In this document: positions 33,622-43,200 of the stretch, piece by piece
How the letters are laid out: every line of letters starts with the position of its first letter
How positions within the stretch are numbered: the stretch's first letter is position 1
Source: a bacterium BMS3Abin03
GTDB lineage: Bacteria > Bacteroidota > Ignavibacteria > Ignavibacteriales > Ignavibacteriaceae
NCBI GenBank assembly: GCA_022340715.1
Contig: JAJDNK010000068.1
Span: 1-54,104, forward strand
Length of the DNA stretch: 54,104 nt
Reading direction: 5' to 3'
Program-made: the position numbers and the translations under genes
Notes under the pieces: model-generated
What the model was told of the DNA's origin: nothing
The model's input: only the letters and a program-made list of their open reading frames with translations
The model's database searches: none

Positions 33622-35819
33622 GTGATTCCTCAAACAAAAAGGTTATCACAGTAGGCAGATCGTCTTCGTGTCACATTGTTCTGGATAATCCTAATGTGTC
33701 TTCCAACCATGCAAAATTTATTATAGATGATAGTACAATAACTTTAGAAGACTCAGGTTCAACAAATGGAACATTTGTTAACGGTGAAAAAATAACTTCA
33801 AAAAAAGTTACAAAAGATGATCAGATAGCTTTTAGTAGGAATTACAACTTCGATTGGGGCAAGATCGAACCGTACATAAAAATATCTAAAGGTGAATTTA
33901 CCGATGTACCTGGCGAAAGATTGAAAACACAAATTGCGCGAGAGAAACAGGTAATCAACATCGGGAGAACAAGTGATAATGACCTGGTAATTAATAATAT
34001 TAAAGTATCCAGAAAGCATGCAAAACTAGAAAAGAAGGGAAACGACTGGTTCTTAGAAGATCTCGGCAGTTCGAACGGAACTTTTATAAATGGTAAAAAG
34101 GTAAAAAAAGAACGCGTAACTCAAAAAGATGTAATTACAATCGGTGGTGTACCGCTAAATCTGGAGCGGTTGTTTACAGGTGAGAAGATAATTGCAGGTG
34201 ACATTCAAATCTCTACAAATGATCTAACATTCCAGGTTAAAGATAAAGTTATTGTCGATTCAATTGGACTTACAATTTTTCCCGGAGAATTTGTCGGATT
34301 GATTGGACCAAGCGGTGCGGGTAAAACTTCTTTGATGATGATGATGAACGGTGTTGTAAGACCAAGTGGTGGCGATGTTTTCATTAATTCGCAATCACTT
34401 TATTCAAACTTTGATTTGTTTAAGGGACAAATTGGTTACGTTCCACAGGATGATATTATTCACCGCGAACTTAAAGTTCAGGAATCCTTCAAATACACGG
34501 GTATGTTAAGATTGGAAAACAACACCGAAGAAGAAATTACCACGCAAGTTGATAGTGTGCTTAACACATTAGGATTAGAAGAGACAAAAAATACTTTAAT
34601 TGGATCAGCTGAGAAAAAAGGTATAAGTGGTGGACAAAGAAAACGTGTAAATCTTGGACAGGAATTATTAACCGAACCTTCGGTTTTATTTCTCGATGAA
34701 CCAACAAGCGGGCTTGATCCCAAAACTGATCTTGATGTGATGTATTTGCTAAAAGGTATAGCTGCAAAGGGTAAAATAGTAATTCTTACAACGCATAACA
34801 TAACAAAAGATAATTTTGAAATTCTTTCTCACCTGATTGTTCTTACAAAGGGTGGAAAGCTCGCTTACTTCGGAAAAGCAAACCAGGCTGTTGATTATTT
34901 TGAGGTTGAAAAACCATATGAAATTTTTGAAAAGCTCGAAATCAAAGAACCTGATTACTGGAAAGAAAAATTTAAAAAATCTTCAGAGTATAATCAGTTT
35001 ATGACTTCAAGACGTGATTCTAAAATTGAACATAAACCGACTGAAGTTACTACGAAAAAGAGGAGCACCGATCTTAAACAATATTTTACTTTAACAAGCC
35101 GTTATTTCAGAGTAAAATTGCGTGACCGTGTAAGTACTGCAATTCTTCTTCTGCAGGCTCCGATAATTGCTGCGTTAATTGCACTTGTTTTCGACCAGTT
35201 TGCAGAGAGGACAGCAGCATTGTTTATACTTGTTGTTGCTGCAATCTGGCTTGGGTGTTCTAATGCTGCAAGGGAGATAGTAAGCGAGCAAGCGATATTT
35301 AAACGGGAAAGAATGGTGAATCTTAAAATACCATCGTACCTGTTTTCTAAAATTACTGTATTGCTAATGTTGTGTGTTATTCAGTGTCTAATACTTGCAG
35401 GCATAGTTGCTCCTGCACTTGATATGAACGCTTCTTTTTTAGGACTATTTATTCTTTTGCTTTTGACTTCATTACCAGCATTGCTGCTTGGTTTATTAGT
35501 TTCATCTTTGGTTTCTACAACGGAAGCAGCAATGGGATTGATTCCTCTTGTTCTAATTCCGCAAGTAATTCTTGGTGGATTGATAAGTACTTTTATAACT
35601 ATGAGCGGATTCGAAAAATTTCTTGCAGCTTTTATGACAAGTCGCTGGTCTTTCGAAGCGCTCACAATTCTTGAATATAAAGGAGTATATGATATGGGAG
35701 TGACTAACCTTGGGTTTTCACTCGATAATATGGCGGTAGATATTTTTATTATATTGATTTACTCGGCAGCTTATTTTCTGCTTACTGCATATTCCTTAAA
35801 AAGAAAAGATGTTGGTTAG
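33618..35819 (+). CDS. Double-FHA ABC-2 transporter (fused ATPase and permease)
   Basis: The 733-residue protein has two FHA domains (about 10-75 with ITVGRSSSCHIV and VSSNHAKF; about 112-180 with INIGRTSDNDLV and GSSNGTFINGK). An ABCG-like ATPase follows (Walker A GPSGAGKTS near 230, signature ISGGQRKR near 336, Walker B LFLDEPTSGLDP near 357), then an ABC-2 permease with about six helices from residue 507. It resembles mycobacterial Rv1747, an exporter controlled by the kinase PknF through FHA-phosphothreonine binding. The kinase gene follows 22 bases downstream. The transported substrate is unknown. It is a half-transporter and should act as a dimer. Confidence 0.94.
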   Translation: MSDSSNKKVITVGRSSSCHIVLDNPNVSSNHAKFIIDDSTITLEDSGSTNGTFVNGEKITSKKVTKDDQIAFSRNYNFDWGKIEPYIKISKGEFTDVPGERLKTQIAREKQVINIGRTSDNDLVINNIKVSRKHAKLEKKGNDWFLEDLGSSNGTFINGKKVKKERVTQKDVITIGGVPLNLERLFTGEKIIAGDIQISTNDLTFQVKDKVIVDSIGLTIFPGEFVGLIGPSGAGKTSLMMMMNGVVRPSGGDVFINSQSLYSNFDLFKGQIGYVPQDDIIHRELKVQESFKYTGMLRLENNTEEEITTQVDSVLNTLGLEETKNTLIGSAEKKGISGGQRKRVNLGQELLTEPSVLFLDEPTSGLDPKTDLDVMYLLKGIAAKGKIVILTTHNITKDNFEILSHLIVLTKGGKLAYFGKANQAVDYFEVEKPYEIFEKLEIKEPDYWKEKFKKSSEYNQFMTSRRDSKIEHKPTEVTTKKRSTDLKQYFTLTSRYFRVKLRDRVSTAILLLQAPIIAALIALVFDQFAERTAALFILVVAAIWLGCSNAAREIVSEQAIFKRERMVNLKIPSYLFSKITVLLMLCVIQCLILAGIVAPALDMNASFLGLFILLLLTSLPALLLGLLVSSLVSTTEAAMGLIPLVLIPQVILGGLISTFITMSGFEKFLAAFMTSRWSFEALTILEYKGVYDMGVTNLGFSLDNMAVDIFIILIYSAAYFLLTAYSLKRKDVG

Positions 35820-35841
35820 AATTATTTAAAGGATAAACCCA

Positions 35842-37113
35842 ATGCTTGAACAAATACGCGATTATAAAATCATTAAAAAACTCGGCGAAGGCGGAATGGG
35901 TACTGTTTACCTTGCCAATGATATTATGCTTGAGAGAAAAGTTGCAATAAAAGTTCTAAATCCATTACTTACAAAAGATACTCACTTCACCGAAAGATTC
36001 CGCCATGAGGCAAAAGTACAGGCAAGTCTTCTTCATCCGAATATTGTTACACTTTACAATTATTTCTTTGAACAGGAACATTACTGTATGGTAATGGAAT
36101 ATATCGATGGTGTAACTCTTAAACAATTAATTACTAATATCGGCCCGATGCCTGAACAGAAAGCAATATGGATATTGAATCAGATGCTTGATGCAGTTGG
36201 TTACGCGCATAAAAAGGGAATTATTCATAGAGATATAAAACCAAGTAATGTTTTAATAGCAGGTGATAATACTGTTAAGATTCTTGATTTCGGCATTGCA
36301 AAAATCTTACAGGATAAGGGATTGACTAAAACCGGTACGAAGATGGGAACTATCTTCTATATGTCACCCGAACAAATAAAAGCAGTGAAGGATATTGATA
36401 ATCGAACGGATATTTATAGTCTGGGTGTAACCTTTTATGAAATGCTATCAGGGAAAGTTCCTTTTAATGTAGATACCGACAGCGATTTTGAAATAATGAA
36501 TGAGATTGTAAGCGGTGAAATAAGAGATCCACGTGAAATTTACCCACATATCTCCGATTGGGTTGTGGATGTTTTATTTGCTTCGGTTGAAAAAGACCGT
36601 GAAAAAAGAATTCAATCCACGGATGAATTCACAAACAGGCTGCTCTCCAAGGAAGAGAAATCCGCTACAACAGGAGCTGCAGATAAGACAATAATTGACC
36701 AACCGGTACACGAACCTGTCAAACCACAAAAGACAACTGTTCTTCCGCCACCTACTGCACCCAAACCGTCTTCAGCACCGCCAATGAAGAAAGAAGTAAT
36801 TCAACCTGTTGTTCAAAAACCACCGGTTAAACAAAGTTCATCGGGTAGTAAAAAATTATTGTTTGGAGTGTTAGGATTGGTTGCTGCGGTTGTAATAATA
36901 TATTTTGTTGCATTTAATGATTCAGAATCGGGACCGTATGATCCTTCGATAACATCCGACTCCACCAGTAATTATGAAGAAAATTTTCTGCGGGGGACGG
37001 GAAATATCAACGATAAGGATGTGAAGCCGGATAATGGACCGGAAGTGAAAGTTAGCAGGCAGTATGGAAGAGGCGGTTCAGGAAGATCTAGCAAACCAAC
37101 TGCTTCTCATTAG
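35842..37113 (+). CDS. Membrane Ser/Thr protein kinase (PknB-like, PASTA-free)
   Basis: The 423-residue protein has a Hanks-type kinase domain (about 1-270): glycine loop LGEGGMGTVY, ATP lysine Lys37 in VAIKVL, HRDIKPSN with catalytic Asp131, DFGIAK and MSPEQ. A Pro/Thr-rich juxtamembrane linker (about 275-335), one helix (about 339-359) and a short external tail without PASTA domains follow. The linker contains KTIID (Thr283) and KTTV (Thr298-299), likely autophosphorylation sites. It has an AAAGGAT ribosome site and ends the run. It probably phosphorylates the FHA proteins or creates their docking sites (inference). Confidence 0.95.
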   Translation: MLEQIRDYKIIKKLGEGGMGTVYLANDIMLERKVAIKVLNPLLTKDTHFTERFRHEAKVQASLLHPNIVTLYNYFFEQEHYCMVMEYIDGVTLKQLITNIGPMPEQKAIWILNQMLDAVGYAHKKGIIHRDIKPSNVLIAGDNTVKILDFGIAKILQDKGLTKTGTKMGTIFYMSPEQIKAVKDIDNRTDIYSLGVTFYEMLSGKVPFNVDTDSDFEIMNEIVSGEIRDPREIYPHISDWVVDVLFASVEKDREKRIQSTDEFTNRLLSKEEKSATTGAADKTIIDQPVHEPVKPQKTTVLPPPTAPKPSSAPPMKKEVIQPVVQKPPVKQSSSGSKKLLFGVLGLVAAVVIIYFVAFNDSESGPYDPSITSDSTSNYEENFLRGTGNINDKDVKPDNGPEVKVSRQYGRGGSGRSSKPTASH

Positions 37114-37159
37114 AAAATCAGGAAAATTATAAATTTAATTTGTGGGGTGATCTTATAAA

Positions 37160-38740
37160 TTAAACTCCGGGCTGATGTTCTTCTTTTAGAAGATCATTTA
37201 TTTCTTTTACCGGTGTAAAAGTAATTTTCGGTACCTCTATAAAAATAGTTATCCAGTTAGCCATACCGCCATTCCATAAACCGGGAAGCTCCAGTGCTTT
37301 TAGTTCTCTGCCGTCTTTAGATTTTATGGTGATTAATCCGGAATCAAGATTACGATAATCCGGCAAATAAAACCGGTTGCCTTTGTAATTTCTTATACCG
37401 CATACCAAGTCTACCGGATTAAAATGTGTAGAGGCTTCCAGAATTTTCCGCTGTTCATCATTATTAACATCTATCTGAGTTTTCTCAACAATTTGTAATG
37501 AAACGGTTCCATCCTGTGCTTCAACCCAGAACGGTCCGCCTCCCGGATGACCTTCATTTTTTACCATACCACAGACTCTTATCGGTCTGTTCAGCTTTTC
37601 TTTTAATATTCTAAGTTTCTCATCGAGGCTTGGTTTCTCAAATGACTCATCGAACTGAATTGATAGTTCGGACTGTGCAAACTCTTTAATTGAATTAATT
37701 GTAGGCAAGGAAATTTGCCCGGCATCAATAGCACGAAGGTAAGTAAAAATCTTGCTTTGCATTCTTAATAAATAACCGGCAAGAATTCTTTTGTAAAGAT
37801 AGGTGGTTCCACGCAGTCTTTCGGGAACAACATTATCTATATTTTTAATGAAAACTATATCACCGTTAACTTCGTAAAGGTTTTCAATTAATGCACCGTG
37901 TCCAGCAGGACGGAATATCAGGTGTCCATCGTCATCTTTAAATGGTTTATTATCATGATCTACTGCTATAGTATCGGTTGACGACTTTTGGTGAGAATAT
38001 GAAACGTCAATTTTGATACCTCTGAGCTCATATCTTTTTATCGCTGGTCTCATGATCGTATTTATTAGTTCACTATACTCAGGTGAAATAGTGAAGTGTA
38101 CCTTTGCAGGGCTATCTCCTATTCTTGTGTAGTTTACAGCTTCCTCAAGATGTTCTTCAAAAGCTGTCCGTGTTTTTCCATGGTAAGAGTGAAATATTAT
38201 GCATCCCTTCGGTTGATTAGCATAATCGAGACCCTCAGGATTAAGAGTATAGTTCAGTATTTCATTGTAATATCCTTTATCAAGAAAAGAATTAATATCG
38301 AGTCCTTTGTCCGACATTATTCCAACAAGTTCCGGATAAAAAGCAAATTTATCTATGTTATCTATAAATTCTAAGACTGCTTTACATTCTTCATCACCCG
38401 CGGTGGCTCCTTCCTCAAGTTTATCACGGTATACATCACCCATTTTTGCTAGAACGGATTGAAGTTTGTGAAACATTCGTGATGCCGCACCTGATGCCGG
38501 GACAAATTTCATAAGCCTATTATTTTCTAACGCCTCCTCAAACTCGTAGGTCAGGTCATCATAAATCTCTGTACTAATATTGGTTATACCATCGCCTTTT
38601 GTACAAGGACGAACAAGTTTTATGTGCGGAATTCCTTTTGTAAAAATTTCTAATTGCTCCTGTACTTTTTCAAGAGGAACGTTTATCTGTCCGTCTTTAA
38701 CATAATCTTCTTTGAGTTGTTCCAAATCCTGGGGTGTCAT
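37160..38740 (-). CDS. DUF4301 protein, nucleotidyltransferase-like
   Basis: The 526-residue protein matches DUF4301 as I recall it from Bacteroidota. Its motifs are LMKFVPASGAASRMFHKL (about 75-95), PKGCIIFHSYHGKTRTAFEE, RPAGHGALIENL and VFIKNIDNVVPE. The first resembles the nucleotide-binding loop of sugar-1-phosphate nucleotidyltransferases, and IKNIDNV resembles the N-x-D-N step of UTP-glucose-1-phosphate uridylyltransferases. A nucleotidyltransferase fold is therefore likely (inference), with no proven activity. It is monocistronic and faces the kinase operon tail to tail, with 46 bases between. Confidence 0.88.
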   Translation of the reverse strand: MTPQDLEQLKEDYVKDGQINVPLEKVQEQLEIFTKGIPHIKLVRPCTKGDGITNISTEIYDDLTYEFEEALENNRLMKFVPASGAASRMFHKLQSVLAKMGDVYRDKLEEGATAGDEECKAVLEFIDNIDKFAFYPELVGIMSDKGLDINSFLDKGYYNEILNYTLNPEGLDYANQPKGCIIFHSYHGKTRTAFEEHLEEAVNYTRIGDSPAKVHFTISPEYSELINTIMRPAIKRYELRGIKIDVSYSHQKSSTDTIAVDHDNKPFKDDDGHLIFRPAGHGALIENLYEVNGDIVFIKNIDNVVPERLRGTTYLYKRILAGYLLRMQSKIFTYLRAIDAGQISLPTINSIKEFAQSELSIQFDESFEKPSLDEKLRILKEKLNRPIRVCGMVKNEGHPGGGPFWVEAQDGTVSLQIVEKTQIDVNNDEQRKILEASTHFNPVDLVCGIRNYKGNRFYLPDYRNLDSGLITIKSKDGRELKALELPGLWNGGMANWITIFIEVPKITFTPVKEINDLLKEEHQPGV

Positions 38741-38843
38741 ATAACTTTTATATAAGTAATAATATTAAGATTCCTAAATTTGTGAAGGTTTAAAACATAT
38801 TAAATAAATATATTTAATAAAAATTTCTTTTCGAAAAAGAACC

Positions 38844-39803
38844 ATGAACAGTAGTAACAAAATATTAACTGAAAAATTTATCAATGAAAACACGCCAATC
38901 CAGGCTATATCGGGTTTATTAATCAAAAACGCAGGTGTAAAATTATTAGTTAAAAGGGAAGATCTTAACAATCAATATATCTCAGGCAATAAATGGTATA
39001 AGTTAAAATATAATTTATTTGAAGCGAAAAAGAATGGATTTGATACATTATTGACTTTTGGTGGGGCTTATTCTAATCACATTTATGCAACTGCAGCAGC
39101 AGGAAAGATATTTGGCTTTAAAACAATAGGTATAATCAGGGGGGAAGAACATCTTCCTCTAAATCCGACGCTCGGTTTTGCCGCAAAATGCGGAATGAAT
39201 TTTTATTATTTAGACAGAAAATCTTACAGACAGAAATACAATGTGGAGTTATTAAACAAATTGAGGAAAAAGTTCGGTGAGTTTTACATGATTCCGGAAG
39301 GCGGAACAAATGCATTTGCTGTAAAAGGAGTAAAAGAATTCATATCTAAAATTAATGTTCAATATGATTATATATGCTGTCCCTGCGGAACCGGAGGAAC
39401 TCTTGCAGGGATAATTAAAGGAACCAACAAAGAAAAACAGGTTCTTGGTTTTTCGGTTTTAAAAGGAGGCGATTTCTTAAGAAAGAACGTTGAAGACTTA
39501 ATTGGTGAAAAAGAATATGCAAAAAGTAAGAATTGGGATATAAATCCGGATTATCACTTCGGCGGATATGCGAAAATAAATTCACGGTTAATTGATTTTA
39601 TTGATCGCTTTGCAAAAGAGAACAATATATCTCTCGAGCCTATTTATACTGGGAAAATGTTTTATGGTATTTACGATCTGGTTTTGAAAGGTCACTTTAA
39701 AAAGGGTGAGACGATACTAGCAATTCATACAGGCGGATTGCAGGGATTGGAAGGAATGAAAGAAAAAATAAAAAGAATAAAAGTTTCCAAAGTGATAAAT
39801 TAA
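38844..39803 (+). CDS. ACC deaminase / D-cysteine desulfhydrase-type PLP enzyme
   Basis: The 319-residue fold-type II PLP enzyme has VKREDLNNQYISGNKWYKL with cofactor Lys50, FGGAYSNHIYATAAAGK, CPCGTGGTLAGIIKG for phosphate binding and AIHTGGLQG near the end. Bacteroidota and Chlorobiota carry many such proteins annotated as 1-aminocyclopropane-1-carboxylate deaminases. D-cysteine desulfhydrase is at least as likely, and sequence alone does not decide. A TAAATTTG element (38775-38782) fits the Bacteroidota -7 box, but no good upstream box is seen. Confidence 0.9.
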   Translation: MNSSNKILTEKFINENTPIQAISGLLIKNAGVKLLVKREDLNNQYISGNKWYKLKYNLFEAKKNGFDTLLTFGGAYSNHIYATAAAGKIFGFKTIGIIRGEEHLPLNPTLGFAAKCGMNFYYLDRKSYRQKYNVELLNKLRKKFGEFYMIPEGGTNAFAVKGVKEFISKINVQYDYICCPCGTGGTLAGIIKGTNKEKQVLGFSVLKGGDFLRKNVEDLIGEKEYAKSKNWDINPDYHFGGYAKINSRLIDFIDRFAKENNISLEPIYTGKMFYGIYDLVLKGHFKKGETILAIHTGGLQGLEGMKEKIKRIKVSKVIN

Positions 39804-39948
39804 ACATTATATTTTTTATCCTGATATTTTCACCTCAAATTTTAATCACTCAGTAATATACATTCTCAAACGGATTAGTTAATTTGTGAATAGTTCATTA
39901 AATTTTTTAACCCAACTAATGTATAAATAATTAACTATCGGGATTAAT

Positions 39949-41706
39949 ATGAGTGATCTAATTATAGTTTTTATCGGATTGGGCGTAATACTTTATTTCT
40001 TTTTTGTTCTTGGCACAGGGAGAGTCGCAATTCAAAAAGGACAAAACGGGTTATTGTGGTTCCTTGTTTCCCTCGTTTTGCCGCCGGTTGCTTACTTCAT
40101 AGTTCTTTCTGCTTCAAAAAAAGAAAAAGCTGATGGCGAACCTGATTTTTTCGAAAATATAATCATGGAATTAACCCAGCCGTTTGTTGATCTTTCAAAA
40201 ACATCAAGAGCTTTGCTTGGTGTTAACATCTCTTATGTCCTTGAAGGATTAACTTACTTTGGTGTGCTCGGATTGCTTGCAATATTTTTCAATCAATACA
40301 TTGGTTTGGATGATATTGATGCGGGGAGAATGGTGGGTATATTAACTGCGGGAATTACAATTGCTATGCTTTTCCTTGGTGCTACAGTCGATTGGATAGG
40401 TTTAAGAAAATCTCTTTTGATTGCTTTATCATTAATGCTTGTCGGCAGAGTTTTCTTATCGATTTCTCCAAGTGTTGGTGTTCCCGGATTATGGGGGTCA
40501 GCTCATGTATTTGCGATGATCGGAATATTCGGAATTATCCTGGGCTATGGAATTTATCAGCCAGCTTGTTATGCCGGTGTTAAGCAGCTTACAAACAAAA
40601 AAACTGCGGCTATGGGTTATGCAATGCTTTATGCGTTGATGAATCTTGGTGGTTTTTTGCCTGGAATAATCTCACCCCCCGTAAGAAAAGCATTTGAGAT
40701 AACAGGTGTGTTCTGGGTTTATGTTGCGTTAACAGTTGTCGGCATAGGGGTTGTTTATTTTCTGATCACAAAGAAAGCAATGAAAAAGGCTATTTCTGAT
40801 TTAGAGAAAACCAAAGAAACAAAAAGTACTGAAAAGGATTCGGAAGAAGAGACAGGTTTCAAGCTTTTCGTACAAGCATTCTCAAAACAGTTTAAATCAA
40901 AACGAAAATCTTCAATTGTTTCTATTTATGTTTTTGTTCTTTTAATGCTGATAGTAATCGCAAAGGAATTTTTTGCATCTTCATTAATTGAAAAATCATT
41001 TAGCAATAATATAGTCCTCTCATCCCTTTTCGGCTTTAACTGGTTTATTGCTTTAGCTCTGATTGGTCTAAGTATTTTAATCTACATTATAACCGATCTT
41101 CGGTTCTTTTATTTTATTTTCATTCTAATCTTTGTTCAGACTTTGTTTGCTCACAACTGGTTAACAATTCCTCAATACACAAGCCGCGCTTTTGAAGGAT
41201 TCATAAGTGAAAATTTCGAATTTTTTGTGAATCTAAATCCAATTCTCATTTTCATATTAACACCAATGGTTACAGCACTTACATCAAAAAAAGATACTTA
41301 TAATATGATGATAATCGGTACGGCAGTTATGGCATCGCCTACTTTTATTTTAGTGCTGGGTCCTAACTTCGACACACTCATTGCCTATATAATTATTATG
41401 ACAATTGGTGAAGCAATGTGGCAGCCGAGGTTTTTACAATGGGTTGCTGAAATCGCACCTAAAAATATGACAGGAATTTATATGGGAATCGGGCAGTTCC
41501 CGTGGTTTTTAACAAAGGTTATAACGAGTCTTTACTCAGGCTGGTTCCTGATGAAATATTGTCCGATCAATACACTGCCCTCGGAAATGAATACAGAAAC
41601 TATGTGGCTGATTTATGGAATTATTGCCATCATTTCCCCAGTTGGTTTATTGTTGGCAAAAGGATGGATGAAAAAAGGATTCAAAGATAAAGCGGACGAT
41701 TATTAA
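39949..41706 (+). CDS. MFS transporter, POT/PTR-like
   Basis: The 585-residue membrane protein has an N-terminal extension of two hydrophobic segments (about 1-55). The MFS core comes after it: NISYVLEGLTYFGVLGLLAIFF helix, GLRKSLLIALSLMLVGR and a charged loop between the two halves at about residues 280-320. The first-helix pattern and domain spacing resemble proton-coupled oligopeptide transporters, but key ExxER residues are not evident, so the substrate stays open. It ends 3 bases before a sensor kinase start, so the transporter and sensor are co-transcribed. Confidence 0.85.
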   Translation: MSDLIIVFIGLGVILYFFFVLGTGRVAIQKGQNGLLWFLVSLVLPPVAYFIVLSASKKEKADGEPDFFENIIMELTQPFVDLSKTSRALLGVNISYVLEGLTYFGVLGLLAIFFNQYIGLDDIDAGRMVGILTAGITIAMLFLGATVDWIGLRKSLLIALSLMLVGRVFLSISPSVGVPGLWGSAHVFAMIGIFGIILGYGIYQPACYAGVKQLTNKKTAAMGYAMLYALMNLGGFLPGIISPPVRKAFEITGVFWVYVALTVVGIGVVYFLITKKAMKKAISDLEKTKETKSTEKDSEEETGFKLFVQAFSKQFKSKRKSSIVSIYVFVLLMLIVIAKEFFASSLIEKSFSNNIVLSSLFGFNWFIALALIGLSILIYIITDLRFFYFIFILIFVQTLFAHNWLTIPQYTSRAFEGFISENFEFFVNLNPILIFILTPMVTALTSKKDTYNMMIIGTAVMASPTFILVLGPNFDTLIAYIIIMTIGEAMWQPRFLQWVAEIAPKNMTGIYMGIGQFPWFLTKVITSLYSGWFLMKYCPINTLPSEMNTETMWLIYGIIAIISPVGLLLAKGWMKKGFKDKADDY

Positions 41707-41709
41707 AAA

Positions 41710-43200
41710 ATGTCTTCCGAACTGGAACTAGAGGAAAAAATAAACAAAACCGAAACGCTTTTCGGTTGGCTGTGGGAATTATCTGTTGATGGTATGCGGC
41801 TCCTCGATTCCTTGGGAAGAATAATGATGGTTAACGATGCCTATTGTAGGGTTGTAGAAAAGAAAAAAGAAGATCTTGTCGGAAAGATTTTCTCTGAAGT
41901 TTATGCTGAACCAGAGCGTGAAAGATTACTTACCTCCTACCTTATAGATGCGCGGAGTAATACCATTAAAACGCATTTTGAAAGAGAAGACACTTTATGG
42001 AATGGGAAAAAATGCTGGTTCGATTTTTCCAATTCTTTTATTGAAATACCTGAAATCGGAAAAGTAACCCTGAGCATAATAAAGAATATAACCGAAAGGA
42101 AAAGATCGGAGTTAGAGCTTAAGGATAGTGAGGAAAAGTACAGAACACTTTTTAATAACGCCAACGATGCTGTCTTTGTTACGTTGTTATCGGAGGGGAA
42201 AACTTACGGAGATTTTATCGAAGTAAATGAAATCGCCTGCGAAAGACTTGGTTACACAAAGGAAGAGTTTCTTAAGCTCAGCCCATCTGCTATTATTCTA
42301 CCCGGTTACATCGATGAGTTCAATAAATACAATGAAAAATTATTAAAAGAAACTCATGTAGTTTACGAGCTTGTACACCGTGCAAAAGACAATCACCAGA
42401 TTTTCGTTGAAGTAAGCTCGCATCTTTTTACTTATAAAGGAAAACTCACTGTTCTTTCTGTTGCGAGAGATATAACTGAACGGAAAAAAGCCGAAAAGAA
42501 ATTAAGCAAAACAAGTATGCGATTGCGGAATCTTGCTTCGCATTTGCAGTCTGTTCGGGAAGAAGAACGAGCAACGATCGCTAGGGAAATTCATGATGAA
42601 TTAGGACAGGTATTAACTGTTCTTAAAATTCAGATTGCTTTGCTCTCTAACAAGCTGAGGAAGGATCAGAAAGAGCTTAAAGACAAGCTAGATTATGTTT
42701 CTGGTTTAATAGACAGCACAGTCGGAAAGGTACAAAGAATAACAGCGAAACTAAGACCTAACATTCTTGATGAGTTAGGATTGATCCCGGCAATTGAGTG
42801 GCAGGCAAATGAGTTTCAAAACGTAACAGGAATACAATGTTCCCTTTCTCTTCCTGCTGAAGAAGTAAATCTGGAAGAAGAAAAATCAACTGCAATCTTC
42901 AGGATTTTCCAGGAGGCGCTTACAAACGTGATGAGACACTCATCTGCCAAAATAGTTTCCATCTTGTTACAAACAATAAATAACCTGATGATTCTTAAAA
43001 TAAATGATAATGGGATTGGGATAAATAATGAACAATTATCCGCCTCAAAATCTTTGGGTATAATCGGAATGAAAGAGAGAGCATTGTTACTTGGTGGAGA
43101 AGTAATTATTGAAGGAACACCAGGTAAAGGAACCGAAGTAAAAGTTGAAATGCCTTTAACCAATATTTTAAAACAACGGGTAGACGACGATAATGATTAA
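41710..43200 (+). CDS. PAS-domain sensor histidine kinase (NarX-type core, soluble)
   Basis: The 496-residue cytoplasmic sensor has two PAS/PAC units (about 12-135 and 145-262, each ended by a DITERK/NITERK-like motif). A coiled linker, a HisKA_3 domain with His295 in IAREIHDELGQVLTVLK and an HATPase domain (INDNGIGINNEQ, SLGIIGMKERALLLGGEV, GKGTEVKV) follow. No transmembrane helix or signal peptide is visible, so it senses a cytoplasmic signal, or the state of the co-transcribed transporter (inference). The response regulator gene overlaps its end by 8 bases. Confidence 0.95.
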   Translation: MSSELELEEKINKTETLFGWLWELSVDGMRLLDSLGRIMMVNDAYCRVVEKKKEDLVGKIFSEVYAEPERERLLTSYLIDARSNTIKTHFEREDTLWNGKKCWFDFSNSFIEIPEIGKVTLSIIKNITERKRSELELKDSEEKYRTLFNNANDAVFVTLLSEGKTYGDFIEVNEIACERLGYTKEEFLKLSPSAIILPGYIDEFNKYNEKLLKETHVVYELVHRAKDNHQIFVEVSSHLFTYKGKLTVLSVARDITERKKAEKKLSKTSMRLRNLASHLQSVREEERATIAREIHDELGQVLTVLKIQIALLSNKLRKDQKELKDKLDYVSGLIDSTVGKVQRITAKLRPNILDELGLIPAIEWQANEFQNVTGIQCSLSLPAEEVNLEEEKSTAIFRIFQEALTNVMRHSSAKIVSILLQTINNLMILKINDNGIGINNEQLSASKSLGIIGMKERALLLGGEVIIEGTPGKGTEVKVEMPLTNILKQRVDDDND

